The position numbers and the translations under genes are program-made. This document shows positions 19,173 through 27,928 of a DNA stretch of 64,000 bases, piece after piece. Positions within the stretch are counted from its first letter, which is position 1; each line of letters starts with the position of its first letter. This DNA comes from Candidatus Faecalibacterium intestinigallinarum. Its GTDB lineage: Bacteria > Bacillota > Clostridia > Oscillospirales > Ruminococcaceae. The notes below the pieces were generated by a model that had not been told where the DNA came from, did no database searches, and saw only the letters and a list, made by a program, of their open reading frames with translations. The stretch covers positions 1-64,000 of the forward strand of contig DXHQ01000078.1 in assembly GCA_019113345.1 (NCBI GenBank). Direction: 5' to 3'.

Positions 19173-20111
19173 TTACACAAATTCAACGTCCGATGCCTTG
19201 GACGCGATCTTGTTCACGATGATGAGCAGGATCAGGTTGATGGCGGTGTTGAACAGGCCGACCGCCGTCGAGTAGCTGTAGTTGGCGTTCTCGATGCCCT
19301 GCTGGTAAACGTAGACGGCGATGACGTCCGAGGTGGCCTTGTTCAGGTCGGTCTGCAGCAGCCAGACCTTTTCAAAGCCGATGTTCATCAAACTGCCGGC
19401 GCTCATGATCAGGTTCAGGATGACCATGGGCAGCAGAGCGGGCACGTCGATGTTCAAAATGCGCTGGAAGACCGACGCGCCGTCCACCTTGGCGGCTTCG
19501 TACAGGGTGGTGTCGACGTTCGAGAGGGTGGCCAGATAGATGATGCAGCCCCACCCGGCGTCCTGCCAGATGCCCGAGGCGATGTAGATGGTGCGGAAGG
19601 CCGAGGACTCGGTCAGAAAGTCGATGCTGGTGCCGAGGATCAGGTTGATCAGGCCGCCCGACGGGCTGAGGAAGATGCGGATCATACCGCAGACGACCAT
19701 GATCGAGATGAAGTGCGGCGCATACAGCACCGTCTGCACCACCCGCTTATACTTTTTGAACCGCACCTGGTTGATGCACAGAGACAGGATGATGGGGATG
19801 GGGAAGCTCCACAGCAGGCTGTACAGAGCCAGCAGAAAGGTGTTCTTGATCATCCGGGCGCAGGTGGGGGCGGTGAAGAACCGCTCGAACCATTCCAGCC
19901 CCACCCACTCGCTGCCCCAGATGCCGCGGGAGGCGCGGTAATCGCGGAAGGCGATCTGGATGCCGTACATCGGAATGTACTTGTAGATGAAGGTCAATAC
20001 GATAGGAATGAGCAGCAGCGCGTAGAGCTGCCAGTGCTCCGCAAGGCGCAGCCCCAGCCCTTTGCGGTGGTGCCGGATGGCGGGGGCGTTCGCTTGTACT
20101 TTGGAACTCAT
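19173..20111 (-). CDS. sugar ABC transporter permease (LplB type)
   Basis: IYLATLSNVDTTLYEAAKVDGASVFQRILNIDVPALLPMVILNLI: EAA loop. Confidence 0.93.
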   Translation of the reverse strand: MSSKVQANAPAIRHHRKGLGLRLAEHWQLYALLLIPIVLTFIYKYIPMYGIQIAFRDYRASRGIWGSEWVGLEWFERFFTAPTCARMIKNTFLLALYSLLWSFPIPIILSLCINQVRFKKYKRVVQTVLYAPHFISIMVVCGMIRIFLSPSGGLINLILGTSIDFLTESSAFRTIYIASGIWQDAGWGCIIYLATLSNVDTTLYEAAKVDGASVFQRILNIDVPALLPMVILNLIMSAGSLMNIGFEKVWLLQTDLNKATSDVIAVYVYQQGIENANYSYSTAVGLFNTAINLILLIIVNKIASKASDVEFV

Positions 20112-20238
20112 GATGTTCCCTCACTTCCTTTCAAAGAATCAGACACATGGATGGCGGATCACTGCTTCCCCCCTCTCCTGACGGGCAGGCGTTCCCAGCG
20201 CATACCGCCGCGCCGGACGCCCTTGTGCGGCCTTTTGA

Positions 20239-20310
20239 ATGTAACGTTTCATAAGCCTTGCTTTTGAAAGCCCCTGCGAAAGGGGCGGCTGCGGATGTGA
20301 AACGTTACAT
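20239..20310. promoter_or_regulatory. LacI-family operator pair upstream of lplB-type permease
   Basis: ATGTAACGTTTCAT (20239-20252) and ATGTGAAACGTTACAT (20295-20310); same palindromic core. Confidence 0.75.
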
Positions 20311-20325
20311 TTGCTTTGTGCTCTT

Positions 20326-20354
20326 ATGATAGCCCAGAATTTTTGTGTTGTCAA
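20326..20354 (-). promoter_or_regulatory. sigma-A-type promoter for the sugar ABC/GH32 operon
   Basis: Minus strand TTGACA (20354-20349) N17 TATCAT (20331-20326). Confidence 0.75.
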
Positions 20355-20431
20355 GGACTTTTTGTGTGAAAACTGCACTTTTACAGTTTGCACAAATACC
20401 GCCTTTTCTCTTTGTGCGGATTCACAGAAAA

Positions 20432-20570
20432 GAACGTTTCACGCCCAGTTTCATGAAAAACGGCTTTACTTTTCATGGCAGGACTGCTATAATCAGGGTA
20501 ACAGCGGGCGCGCAGTGCGCAGAACGGCCCTTCGGGGCCTTTCTTTTCATGAAATATATGAAACGTTCCA
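20432..20570. promoter_or_regulatory. lacI promoter region with two further operator-like sites
   Basis: GAACGTTTCA at 20432-20441; TTTACT N17 TATAAT at 20465-20493 (extended -10 TGCTATAAT); TGAAACGTTCCA at 20559-20570. Confidence 0.7.
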
Positions 20571-20616
20571 CGCCGCCCGCCCCACTTTCCTTTTAGGAGC
20601 AAAGGAGCAGCATCCC

Positions 20617-21615
20617 ATGACCAGAAAATCTACCGCCGCCCCCACCATGAAGGACGTGGCCGCCGAGGCCGGGGTGGCCCTGGGCACCGTATCCAAGGTG
20701 TTCAACAACATCCCCGTGGGGGAGGAATACCGCGTCCGCGTCCTGGACGCCGCCCACAAGCTGGGCTACCGGGTGAACAGCTACGCCCGCGGCCTCAAGA
20801 CCAACAAGACCAACACCGCCGCCCTGGTCTGGCCCACCCTGTGGCATCCCTTCTTCGCCTCCCTGGCCGACGCCATCGTCGGCTGCCTGATGAAGCGGGG
20901 CTATCGCACCATCGTCACCATCACCAATTACGACAGCCAGGCCGAGCAGCGCTGCATCGACCTGGTGCGCCAGAACAAGGTGGACGGCATCATCGCCCTG
21001 ACCTACAACCCCGACCTCGACGTCGACCCCGACCTGCCTTTTGTCAGCATCGACCGGCACTTCAAGGCCGGGGTGCCCTGCGTCGCCTCCGACAACTTCA
21101 GCGGCGGGCAGCTGGCGGCAGCCAAGCTGATCGAGCTGGGCTGCCGCAGGCTGCTGTTTCTGCGGCGGGGCTCGGGTGTCGCCGGCGAGGCCGACAAGCG
21201 CCGGATGGGCTTTGAGGCCGCCTGCCGGGAAAAGGACCTCCCCTTCGACTCTCTCTATCTGCTGGACGAGGCGGGCTTCGACCCCTTCGACGCCTTTCTG
21301 GCCGAGCACATCCACGGCGGCGTCTTTGATTACGACGGCATCTTCTGCAATACCGACCGGCTGTGCTACGAGATCCAGAAACGGCTGGAAGGGCTGGGCA
21401 TCCATGTCCCCGCCGACGTCCAGATGATCGGCTACGACGGCATCCGCAAGTTTGACTCGGACGAGCTGTTCTGCTCCACCATCATCCAGCCGGTGGACCA
21501 GATGGCCCAGACCGCGGTCGACCTGCTGCTGGACGACGACCGCTCCAGCCTGCCGGCCCTGATCTGTCTGCCGGTGCGCTACCAGCCCGGCGGCACCACC
21601 CGCGACAGCGTCTAA
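20617..21615 (+). CDS. LacI family transcriptional regulator
   Basis: TMKDVAAEAGVALGTVSKVFNNIPVGEEYRVRVLDAAHKLGYRVNSYARGLKTNKT; RBS AAAGGAG. Confidence 0.95.
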   Translation: MTRKSTAAPTMKDVAAEAGVALGTVSKVFNNIPVGEEYRVRVLDAAHKLGYRVNSYARGLKTNKTNTAALVWPTLWHPFFASLADAIVGCLMKRGYRTIVTITNYDSQAEQRCIDLVRQNKVDGIIALTYNPDLDVDPDLPFVSIDRHFKAGVPCVASDNFSGGQLAAAKLIELGCRRLLFLRRGSGVAGEADKRRMGFEAACREKDLPFDSLYLLDEAGFDPFDAFLAEHIHGGVFDYDGIFCNTDRLCYEIQKRLEGLGIHVPADVQMIGYDGIRKFDSDELFCSTIIQPVDQMAQTAVDLLLDDDRSSLPALICLPVRYQPGGTTRDSV

Positions 21616-21630
21616 AAGGAGGCGCGCCCC

Positions 21631-22257
21631 ATGCTGAAACAACACCGCAATCTGCTTTACCTGCTCTGCCCCTTCCTGCTGATCCTGGCGCTGATCGCGG
21701 GGTGGAATGCGCTGGACTTTGCCCAGTACCCCGACCAGGCCGCCGACGGCGCGGCGTGGGACAAAAGCTGGGAGATGATGGCCAAGGCCGTCGGCATCGA
21801 GCCGCCCGGCCACGGCCTGACCCTGCTGGCCAACAACTCGGTCCTTGCCGGGGAGGACACCTACTACGCCGCCTGGACTGTAGGCGAACCGGTCCAATAC
21901 ACCAACGTCGACGGCGACGAGGTGGACCTCTACCCTGCCCAGCTCTACCTCCTGCTCTACGGCTGCGCGGACGAAACCGCCGCCGAAGAGGCCTGCGCCG
22001 ATTTCCTTGCGCGGGAAAAGGAGACCTACACCGTCCAGGACGAGCGGACCGAGACCCACAACGCCCAGGACTACACCGTCCTCGACTACACCGGCGGCTC
22101 GGCCGACAACCCCTACGACCGGGGCAGTTCGGCCTTCGCGGTGCGGGGGAACTACGTTCTGGTGGCCGAGCTGCTGGCGCAGGACAGCTTTGACGGCGAC
22201 CTGCCGCAGATACTGGCCGATTTTCTGGACGGCGTCCACTACGACGCCGCATTGTAA
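21631..22257 (+). CDS. hypothetical membrane-anchored extracytoplasmic protein
   Basis: Single N-terminal TM (LLYLLCPFLLILALIAGWNAL) then soluble acidic domain; between lacI and a YesL-like gene, 15 bp spacings. Confidence 0.82.
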   Translation: MLKQHRNLLYLLCPFLLILALIAGWNALDFAQYPDQAADGAAWDKSWEMMAKAVGIEPPGHGLTLLANNSVLAGEDTYYAAWTVGEPVQYTNVDGDEVDLYPAQLYLLLYGCADETAAEEACADFLAREKETYTVQDERTETHNAQDYTVLDYTGGSADNPYDRGSSAFAVRGNYVLVAELLAQDSFDGDLPQILADFLDGVHYDAAL

Positions 22258-22271
22258 AGGAGGAAGGAACG

Positions 22272-23048
22272 ATGGGCCTCTTTTTTGCCGACGACAGCTA
22301 TGACGAGAGCCGCCGGATGACGGGCTTCGCCCGCTACAAGCAGCTGCTGTCCTTTTACGCGGGGCGGTGGGTCAAGCTCAACCTGCTGGCGGCGCTGGGG
22401 GCGCTGCCCCTCGCGGCGGGCATCGCCTTTTCCATCCTGACCTCCAGCGTGGTGGTGCTGCTGCCGGCAAGCCTCATCGGCGGGACCGTCTTCGGGCCCT
22501 TCCTGGCCGCCCTCTATGACAGCATCTTCCGCGGCCTGCGGGACGCCCCCGGCTCCTGGCGGGAGCACTGGCGGCGCAGCTGGCGGCAGAACGCCAAAGC
22601 CAGCCTCGCGCCCGGCGCGCTGCTGGGCCTGCTGGCCGGGCTGTACGCCTTCATGCTCTACATGATGTGGTCGGCCGCGCTGCCGCCCACCCCCGGCACC
22701 GTGGCGCTGCTGGTGTTCAGTGCGCTGCTCTTCCTCGCGCTCAACCTGCTGTACTGGCCCCAGCTGGTGCTGTTTCAGCAGGGCGCAAAGGCGCGGCTCT
22801 ACAACGCCGTCCTCTTCACCATCCGCTATTTCTGGCGTGTGATGGGCGCGGCCGCGCTGGCGCTGGCCTGGACGGCCGCCTTCGTCCTCTTCGCGCCCTG
22901 GACGCTGCTGCTCGCGCCCTTCATCGGGCTGTGGTTCATCCTCTTCGTCTGCGAGTTCATCCTCTACAGCCGCCTGGACAGCGCCCTGCAGATCGAAGAA
23001 CAGTTCCGCGCCGTGGAAGGCGATCCATGGAAAGAGGAGAACGCATAA
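22272..23048 (+). CDS. DUF624/YesL-like membrane protein
   Basis: Multi-TM protein ...LNLLAALGALPLAAGIAF...GPFLAALYDSIFRGLRDAPGSWREHWRRSWRQNAK. Confidence 0.8.
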   Translation: MGLFFADDSYDESRRMTGFARYKQLLSFYAGRWVKLNLLAALGALPLAAGIAFSILTSSVVVLLPASLIGGTVFGPFLAALYDSIFRGLRDAPGSWREHWRRSWRQNAKASLAPGALLGLLAGLYAFMLYMMWSAALPPTPGTVALLVFSALLFLALNLLYWPQLVLFQQGAKARLYNAVLFTIRYFWRVMGAAALALAWTAAFVLFAPWTLLLAPFIGLWFILFVCEFILYSRLDSALQIEEQFRAVEGDPWKEENA

Positions 23049-23060
23049 ATACAAAACGAA

Positions 23061-23106
23061 AGAGCCGCCGCACTGGCATTACGCTGGCGCGGCGGTCTTA
23101 TTTTAT
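23061..23106 (+). terminator. intrinsic terminator
   Basis: AGAGCCGCCGCACTGG-cattacg-CTGGCGCGGCGGTCTTATTTT. Confidence 0.8.
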
Positions 23107-23262
23107 CGGGAAGCATACGGTAAGCGCAGGGAAAATCCTTATAACCGTTACAGCATCATCAAACGTTGTCTTTTTTGTTCTTTGCAGCCCATACAATTTT
23201 CAACCGTCTCATTGCATGGAACGCTCTCTGTCGCTATAATGAAGGCAGGAGGTGTTGAAGAG

Positions 23263-23745
23263 ATGGCGAATGAAGCGCAAAAAGATTTTAACGCCATGCT
23301 GCATGACAGCAAGGATATGCCCAAGTTCCAGATCATCACAGATGCAAAGAGCATTGAAAAATACGGCGGAAACAGAATGTATTTTGCCCCGCCCATCGAC
23401 TATGACAAGGTGATGAAACGAATCCCCTATGGCAACGTCATCACGGTCGGAAAGATCCGCGAATACTTCGCCGAACTGCATGGGGCGGATTTCACAGAAC
23501 CCATCACGGCCGGGATTTTTGTGTCGATCGCAGCATGGGCAAGTTACCAGCGCTCCGAAGATGAAACCCCGTATTGGCGAACCCTAAAGGCAAACGGAGA
23601 GCTGAACGCAAAATATCCCGGCGGCATAGAAGCGCAAAAAGAAAAACTGGAAGCAGAAGGCCATACCATCATCCAGAAGGGCCGCACCAATAGAAAGTAT
23701 TTTGTAAAAGATTTTGAAAGGGTTCTTTTTGACTTGAAGAGGTAA
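23263..23745 (+). CDS. MGMT-family protein (alkyltransferase-like, no PCHR cysteine)
   Basis: KRIPYGNVITVGKIREYF...TPYWRTLKANGELNAKYPGGIEAQKEKLEAEGH; RBS AGGAGGT upstream of ATG 23263. Confidence 0.8.
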   Translation: MANEAQKDFNAMLHDSKDMPKFQIITDAKSIEKYGGNRMYFAPPIDYDKVMKRIPYGNVITVGKIREYFAELHGADFTEPITAGIFVSIAAWASYQRSEDETPYWRTLKANGELNAKYPGGIEAQKEKLEAEGHTIIQKGRTNRKYFVKDFERVLFDLKR

Positions 23746-23749
23746 AAAT

Positions 23750-24505
23750 ATGGCTCACATTCTAATTGTTGGCGCCAACCAGGGAATTGGGTATTATATC
23801 GTCAAAAGACTTTTAGCCACGGGTCATTCCGTAAGTGTTTTGGATGTAAACACAAACCATCTTGCATCGCTGCAAAAGGAATATCCAGAGCGGCTGTTTT
23901 CTATGATTGCGGATGCACAGAATCTTGCAAGCATCCAGGACGGCGTTTCACAGAGCATAAAAATCTTCGGCAACATCGATGCCGCCATCCATAATGCCTG
24001 TTTCTGTACATTTGAAAATGAGCAGAATAGTGACTATACAATGTACCAGAAAGCCATGAATGTCAATTTCTTTGGCGCTCTGCGACTGGCGAAAACAGTT
24101 CTCCCCTATATGCGTAAAGCCCAAAAGGGGCGCATCATTTTTACCAGTTCCGGTGTGGGCATTACAGGGTTTGCGAACATTTCACCCTATGCTTCCACAA
24201 AAGGAGCGATCGAATCGCTCGCCAAATGCCTTGAGATTGAGAATGCAACGTATGGAATTTCATTTCATCTCTTTCATCCACCGTTGACAAATACGGCATC
24301 CGCCCAAGGACTTCCCGTTCCGAAGGAGTTCAAAGCTGATCCTCAAACCGTTGGATACGGATTGGCCGATCATCTCTGGTCTAAAAAATTTGTAATTTGT
24401 CATTCTTTTATTCAGGAACTGCAAATCAGATTTTCCTATCGTCACCCTCTTTTTATTGGCAGATTGATGACCAAAATGACAAAACGAGCAGAAGAAAAGC
24501 ATTAA
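23750..24505 (+). CDS. SDR family oxidoreductase
   Basis: LIVGANQGIGYYIVKRLLATGHSVSVLDVN; FTSSGVGITGFANISPYASTKGAIESLAKCL. Confidence 0.92.
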   Translation: MAHILIVGANQGIGYYIVKRLLATGHSVSVLDVNTNHLASLQKEYPERLFSMIADAQNLASIQDGVSQSIKIFGNIDAAIHNACFCTFENEQNSDYTMYQKAMNVNFFGALRLAKTVLPYMRKAQKGRIIFTSSGVGITGFANISPYASTKGAIESLAKCLEIENATYGISFHLFHPPLTNTASAQGLPVPKEFKADPQTVGYGLADHLWSKKFVICHSFIQELQIRFSYRHPLFIGRLMTKMTKRAEEKH

Positions 24506-24612
24506 ATAAAACGTTATGTTTTGTTCAAGGATACCGAACGGTATGGCATCCGCTTCTCAAAACACATCAAGGGAGGACGGGGATTTCTGCATCCTGCGCA
24601 GAAAAACTGGTG

Positions 24613-24650
24613 AGGCCGCCTCTGGCGCAAAGCCAGAGGCGGCCTTTCCC
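24613..24650 (+). terminator. intrinsic terminator
   Basis: AGGCCGCCTCTGGC-gcaaa-GCCAGAGGCGGCCTTT. Confidence 0.85.
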
Positions 24651-24714
24651 TGACCGGGCTTCTGCTGCATCCCACAGCTGAACAATCAACAGATCTCCAG
24701 CGATTTTTACAGAC

Positions 24715-24745
24715 AAAGCGCGCCCCGCAGGGCGCGCCTTTTTTG
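24715..24745 (-). terminator. intrinsic terminator downstream of LysR gene
   Basis: AAAGCGCGCCC-cgca-GGGCGCGCCTTTTTT; works in either orientation. Confidence 0.75.
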
Positions 24746-24753
24746 CGCTTGAT

Positions 24754-25614
24754 TCAGCCCAGAATCAGCTCCTGCAGGCGTTTGGCTGCCTGGGTGACCA
24801 TTCGTGTCCGATGGCGCATCAGATAAATGGAACGGCCGCCGGTGAGCCACGCGGGATGGAGAATGCGGATGCGGTAGGCTTCCAAGCCTTCGATCTCGGC
24901 CACGATGCCAACCCCCAGGCCCTGCTCTACCAGGCGGGCGATGGCTCCCTCGCTGTAGCTGTAGTGTGTGATCTGAGGGGCGATGCCCCAGGAGGCAAAA
25001 AGCCCGCTGAGGGTACGGTACATGGGATAATCACGGCGGTAGCAGATCAGAGGCGCGGCGGCAAAGGTCTCCCTGTCCTCGTATAAATCGGGGTCGCTGG
25101 CGGGGACCAGCAGACAAAGCTTCTGGTAGGCGATCGGGATCTGCTCGATCTCCGGGTCCGGCGGGATCTGGGAACCCAGGCCGAGATCAAACCGGCCTTC
25201 CCGCAGGCCCTGGGCGATCTGGTCGCTGGGCATCTCGTCGGAATAGATGACGCAGCCCTTGCCCTCCTGCTCCTGGAACTGCTTCAGCAGCCGGGGGATG
25301 TAAGCGTCTGCCAGGGAATACGTGTAAGCAATTCGTATCTCGGCATGGTCCCGCTGGGCAAACTGCCGCATATGGGTCGCCGTAAGATCGGCCTGGGCGA
25401 GTATATTCTGGGCGTCCTGCCAAAAGATGCGGCCCGCTTCGGTCAGCACAGCCCCCTTGCGGTTTGGCTGGAACAGTCTGACCCCGTATTCCCGCTCCAG
25501 TTTGCGGATGGCGACGCACAGGCTGGGCTGGGAAATGGGGATGCTTTCCGCCGCTTTGCTGAAGCTGCCCAGCTGTGCCGCAGCGCAGAAATAGCGGAGT
25601 TGCTCAAAGGTCAT
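24754..25614 (-). CDS. LysR family transcriptional regulator
   Basis: MTFEQLRYFCAAAQLGSFSKAAESIPISQPSLCVAIRKLEREYGVRLFQPNRKGAVLTEAGRIFW. Confidence 0.95.
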   Translation of the reverse strand: MTFEQLRYFCAAAQLGSFSKAAESIPISQPSLCVAIRKLEREYGVRLFQPNRKGAVLTEAGRIFWQDAQNILAQADLTATHMRQFAQRDHAEIRIAYTYSLADAYIPRLLKQFQEQEGKGCVIYSDEMPSDQIAQGLREGRFDLGLGSQIPPDPEIEQIPIAYQKLCLLVPASDPDLYEDRETFAAAPLICYRRDYPMYRTLSGLFASWGIAPQITHYSYSEGAIARLVEQGLGVGIVAEIEGLEAYRIRILHPAWLTGGRSIYLMRHRTRMVTQAAKRLQELILG

Positions 25615-25634
25615 CGGTGCACCTCGCAAAAACT

Positions 25635-25653
25635 ATACTAGCATTGCTATTAT
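25635..25653. promoter_or_regulatory. LysR-type binding box candidate
   Basis: ATACTAG-CATTG-CTATTAT imperfect dyad in the divergent lysR/MATE intergenic region. Confidence 0.5.
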
Positions 25654-25715
25654 ATATTTTACAACAGAAAAAAGCAACTGTATACTAAAGGTCAGAACGA
25701 TTCTGGAGGTGCTTT

Positions 25716-27080
25716 ATGGCAAACGGCAGCACGATGGATCTGACGCAGGGCCGCCCCATCCGGCAGATCCTGCTTTTCTCCCTGCCGCTGGTGGCGGGAA
25801 CGCTGTTCCAGCAGCTGTATTCCTTTGTGGATACGGTGATGGTGGGGCGGCTTATCGGGGACGCAGCCTTGGCCGCGGTGGGCACGACCTATTCTCTGAA
25901 TTTTCTCACCCTGGGGTTTGTACAGGGGGCCTGCATCGGTTTTGGCATCCCGCTGGCTCAGGCCACCGGCGCAAAGGATACGGGCAGCTTTCGGCGCTAT
26001 TTCTGGAACGGCGTGTGGCTCTGCGTCCTGCTGGGGGCAGTCCTGACCGCCGGGACCTTTCTGCTGGCGGAACCCCTGCTCCGGCTGATCCACACCCCTG
26101 AGGAGATTTTGGCCGACGCGGTCCGTTACATCCAGGTCATTTTTCTGGGCATCCCCGCCACCATTCTGTACAACTTCTGCGCCGGGGCGCTCCGGGCGGC
26201 GGGCGATTCCCGGCGGCCCACCCTGTTCCTGCTCCTGTCCTCGGTGCTGAACGTGGTTTTGGATTACCTCCTGATTGCGGTCATCCCCATGGGGGTAGCC
26301 GGCGCGGCCCTGGCCACGGTGCTCAGCCAGCTGGTCAGCGGTCTGCTGAACCTCGGCTGGATCTGCCGGCGCACCGACCTGCTCCGAGACTGCGCCGGTC
26401 TGCGGGGCGTTTCCCGCCCCCATATGGCCAAGCTGTGCAAGGTGGGGTTCCCCATGGGATTCGAATATTCGGTGTCCGCCCTGGGGGCGGTGGTCATGCA
26501 GTGGGCCATCAACGGGCTGGGCACCGCGGCCATCGCGGGTCAGACCGCCGGCGAAAAGATCCGGCAGATGTTCACCCTGCCCATGGAGTCGGTGGGAATG
26601 GGCATGGCGACCTATGCCGGACAGAACGACGGCGCCGGCCGGTACGACCGAGTTCGGGCGGGGATCAAAGCCAGCCTGACCATCCAGCTGACTTACTGTG
26701 CCGCTGCCTGGGCGGTGATCCTGGTGGGCAAAGGTTTCTTCACCGGGATCGTCCTAGGCCCCGGCGACGGACCCGCCGCAGCCCTGTCGGTCCAGTACCT
26801 CGGGGTCATCAGCTGCCTGTTCTGCCTCCACGGCAGCCTGATGATCATGCGCAACACCCTGCAGGGCATGGGCTACAGCCTGCACGCCGTCCTCAGCGGT
26901 GCGGGCGAATTGCTGGGTCGGACGCTGGGCGGCTGGCTGGCAGCCCATTCCCTCGGCTTTTTGGGAATCTGCCTGGCCAACCCTCTGGCCTGGGGCTTTG
27001 CTCTGCTGTACTGCACAGCGATGGTGCGGCGCTTTCTGGGGCGCCGGCTACGCAGCGGTGTGGGCAGCGCTTCGGCCTGA
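25716..27080 (+). CDS. MATE family efflux transporter
   Basis: PIRQILLFSLPLVAGTLFQQLYSFVDTVMVGRLIGDAALAAVGTTYSLNFL; GFPMGFEYSVSALGAVVMQWAINGLG. Confidence 0.95.
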   Translation: MANGSTMDLTQGRPIRQILLFSLPLVAGTLFQQLYSFVDTVMVGRLIGDAALAAVGTTYSLNFLTLGFVQGACIGFGIPLAQATGAKDTGSFRRYFWNGVWLCVLLGAVLTAGTFLLAEPLLRLIHTPEEILADAVRYIQVIFLGIPATILYNFCAGALRAAGDSRRPTLFLLLSSVLNVVLDYLLIAVIPMGVAGAALATVLSQLVSGLLNLGWICRRTDLLRDCAGLRGVSRPHMAKLCKVGFPMGFEYSVSALGAVVMQWAINGLGTAAIAGQTAGEKIRQMFTLPMESVGMGMATYAGQNDGAGRYDRVRAGIKASLTIQLTYCAAAWAVILVGKGFFTGIVLGPGDGPAAALSVQYLGVISCLFCLHGSLMIMRNTLQGMGYSLHAVLSGAGELLGRTLGGWLAAHSLGFLGICLANPLAWGFALLYCTAMVRRFLGRRLRSGVGSASA

Positions 27081-27242
27081 ACAGGCTAAGCTTCTGAAAA
27101 CGCCTCTCCCAGCCCCCCTTTTCTGATGTTTTTCTCATCACTCTCCCATGCCTGCGGGGAGCGCTCGCTGAGGCCATATTTTGCGCAAATGCCGTGCGGC
27201 AAAGTCCGTGTTCCGGTGACTGTTAAAAATAGCGAAGCAAGC

Positions 27243-27290
27243 AAAAGACCTTCCACGGCAGCGCAGAAACTGCCGCAGAAGGTCTTTTTT
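27243..27290. terminator. intrinsic terminator
   Basis: AAAAGACCTTC...GGCAG...CTGCC...GAAGGTCTTTTTT between convergent genes. Confidence 0.85.
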
Positions 27291-27316
27291 CTGTATTCTT
27301 TTGGCTTTGCGCCCGT

Positions 27317-27928
27317 TCAGTCTTCATCCTGTGCCTGCACGAGAAGCAGCCAGATGGAATAGTTCTCGTTCTCTGCCCGCACAACGCTCAGACTGACGAT
27401 CCTCTGGACGTTTTCGCTCAGGATATCGTTCAAAGAGGCGCTCTTTTTCGCCCTGACTCGCGAGGCGGGAGCAGAAGACTCCTCGTCCTCGTTTGTTTCG
27501 TCTGCCTGAGAGGTCTGGGTCGAGCCCTGCAGGGTTTCAAGAGCCAGTCTGCCGACCTGTGTGACAGAAAGAGAACCGTCGTAGAGGTAGGCATAAGCAA
27601 AATCGCCCAGCATATCTTCCAGAACACGGCTGCCGTCTGAGACAGCATAGAGGGCAGCGTTCTCCAAAATGATCCCGGCAAGAAAAGAGGCGGATTCATC
27701 CAGATTGTCGCTTGCCACGACGCGGTTTTGCGGCTGACAGAGGTTTAAGGTAGAAATCAACTGGTCGCGCAGCGTTTCGTCCTCTCCAGGAGCGGTCTGC
27801 TCTTCGGCAGAAGAGTCCGCACTCGCAGTCTGGGCCGTCCCCTGCGGGGAGCTGGCGCAGCTGCTGAAAAGCAGCACACCGAGAAGTGCGAGGCAGACCA
27901 TTTTCCATCGGCGACCAGTAAGTTTCAT
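27317..27928 (-). CDS. hypothetical lipoprotein
   Basis: MKLTGRRWKMVCLALLGVLLFSSCASS lipobox; Ser/Thr/Glu-rich linker; no recognised domain. Confidence 0.8.
   Translation of the reverse strand: MKLTGRRWKMVCLALLGVLLFSSCASSPQGTAQTASADSSAEEQTAPGEDETLRDQLISTLNLCQPQNRVVASDNLDESASFLAGIILENAALYAVSDGSRVLEDMLGDFAYAYLYDGSLSVTQVGRLALETLQGSTQTSQADETNEDEESSAPASRVRAKKSASLNDILSENVQRIVSLSVVRAENENYSIWLLLVQAQDED

Noticed and set aside
16222-19275. 1017-aa plus-strand ORF opposite GH32/SBP/permease
   Set aside because: Antisense to three clearly recognisable genes; low-complexity Val/Gly/His-rich translation typical of shadow frames.
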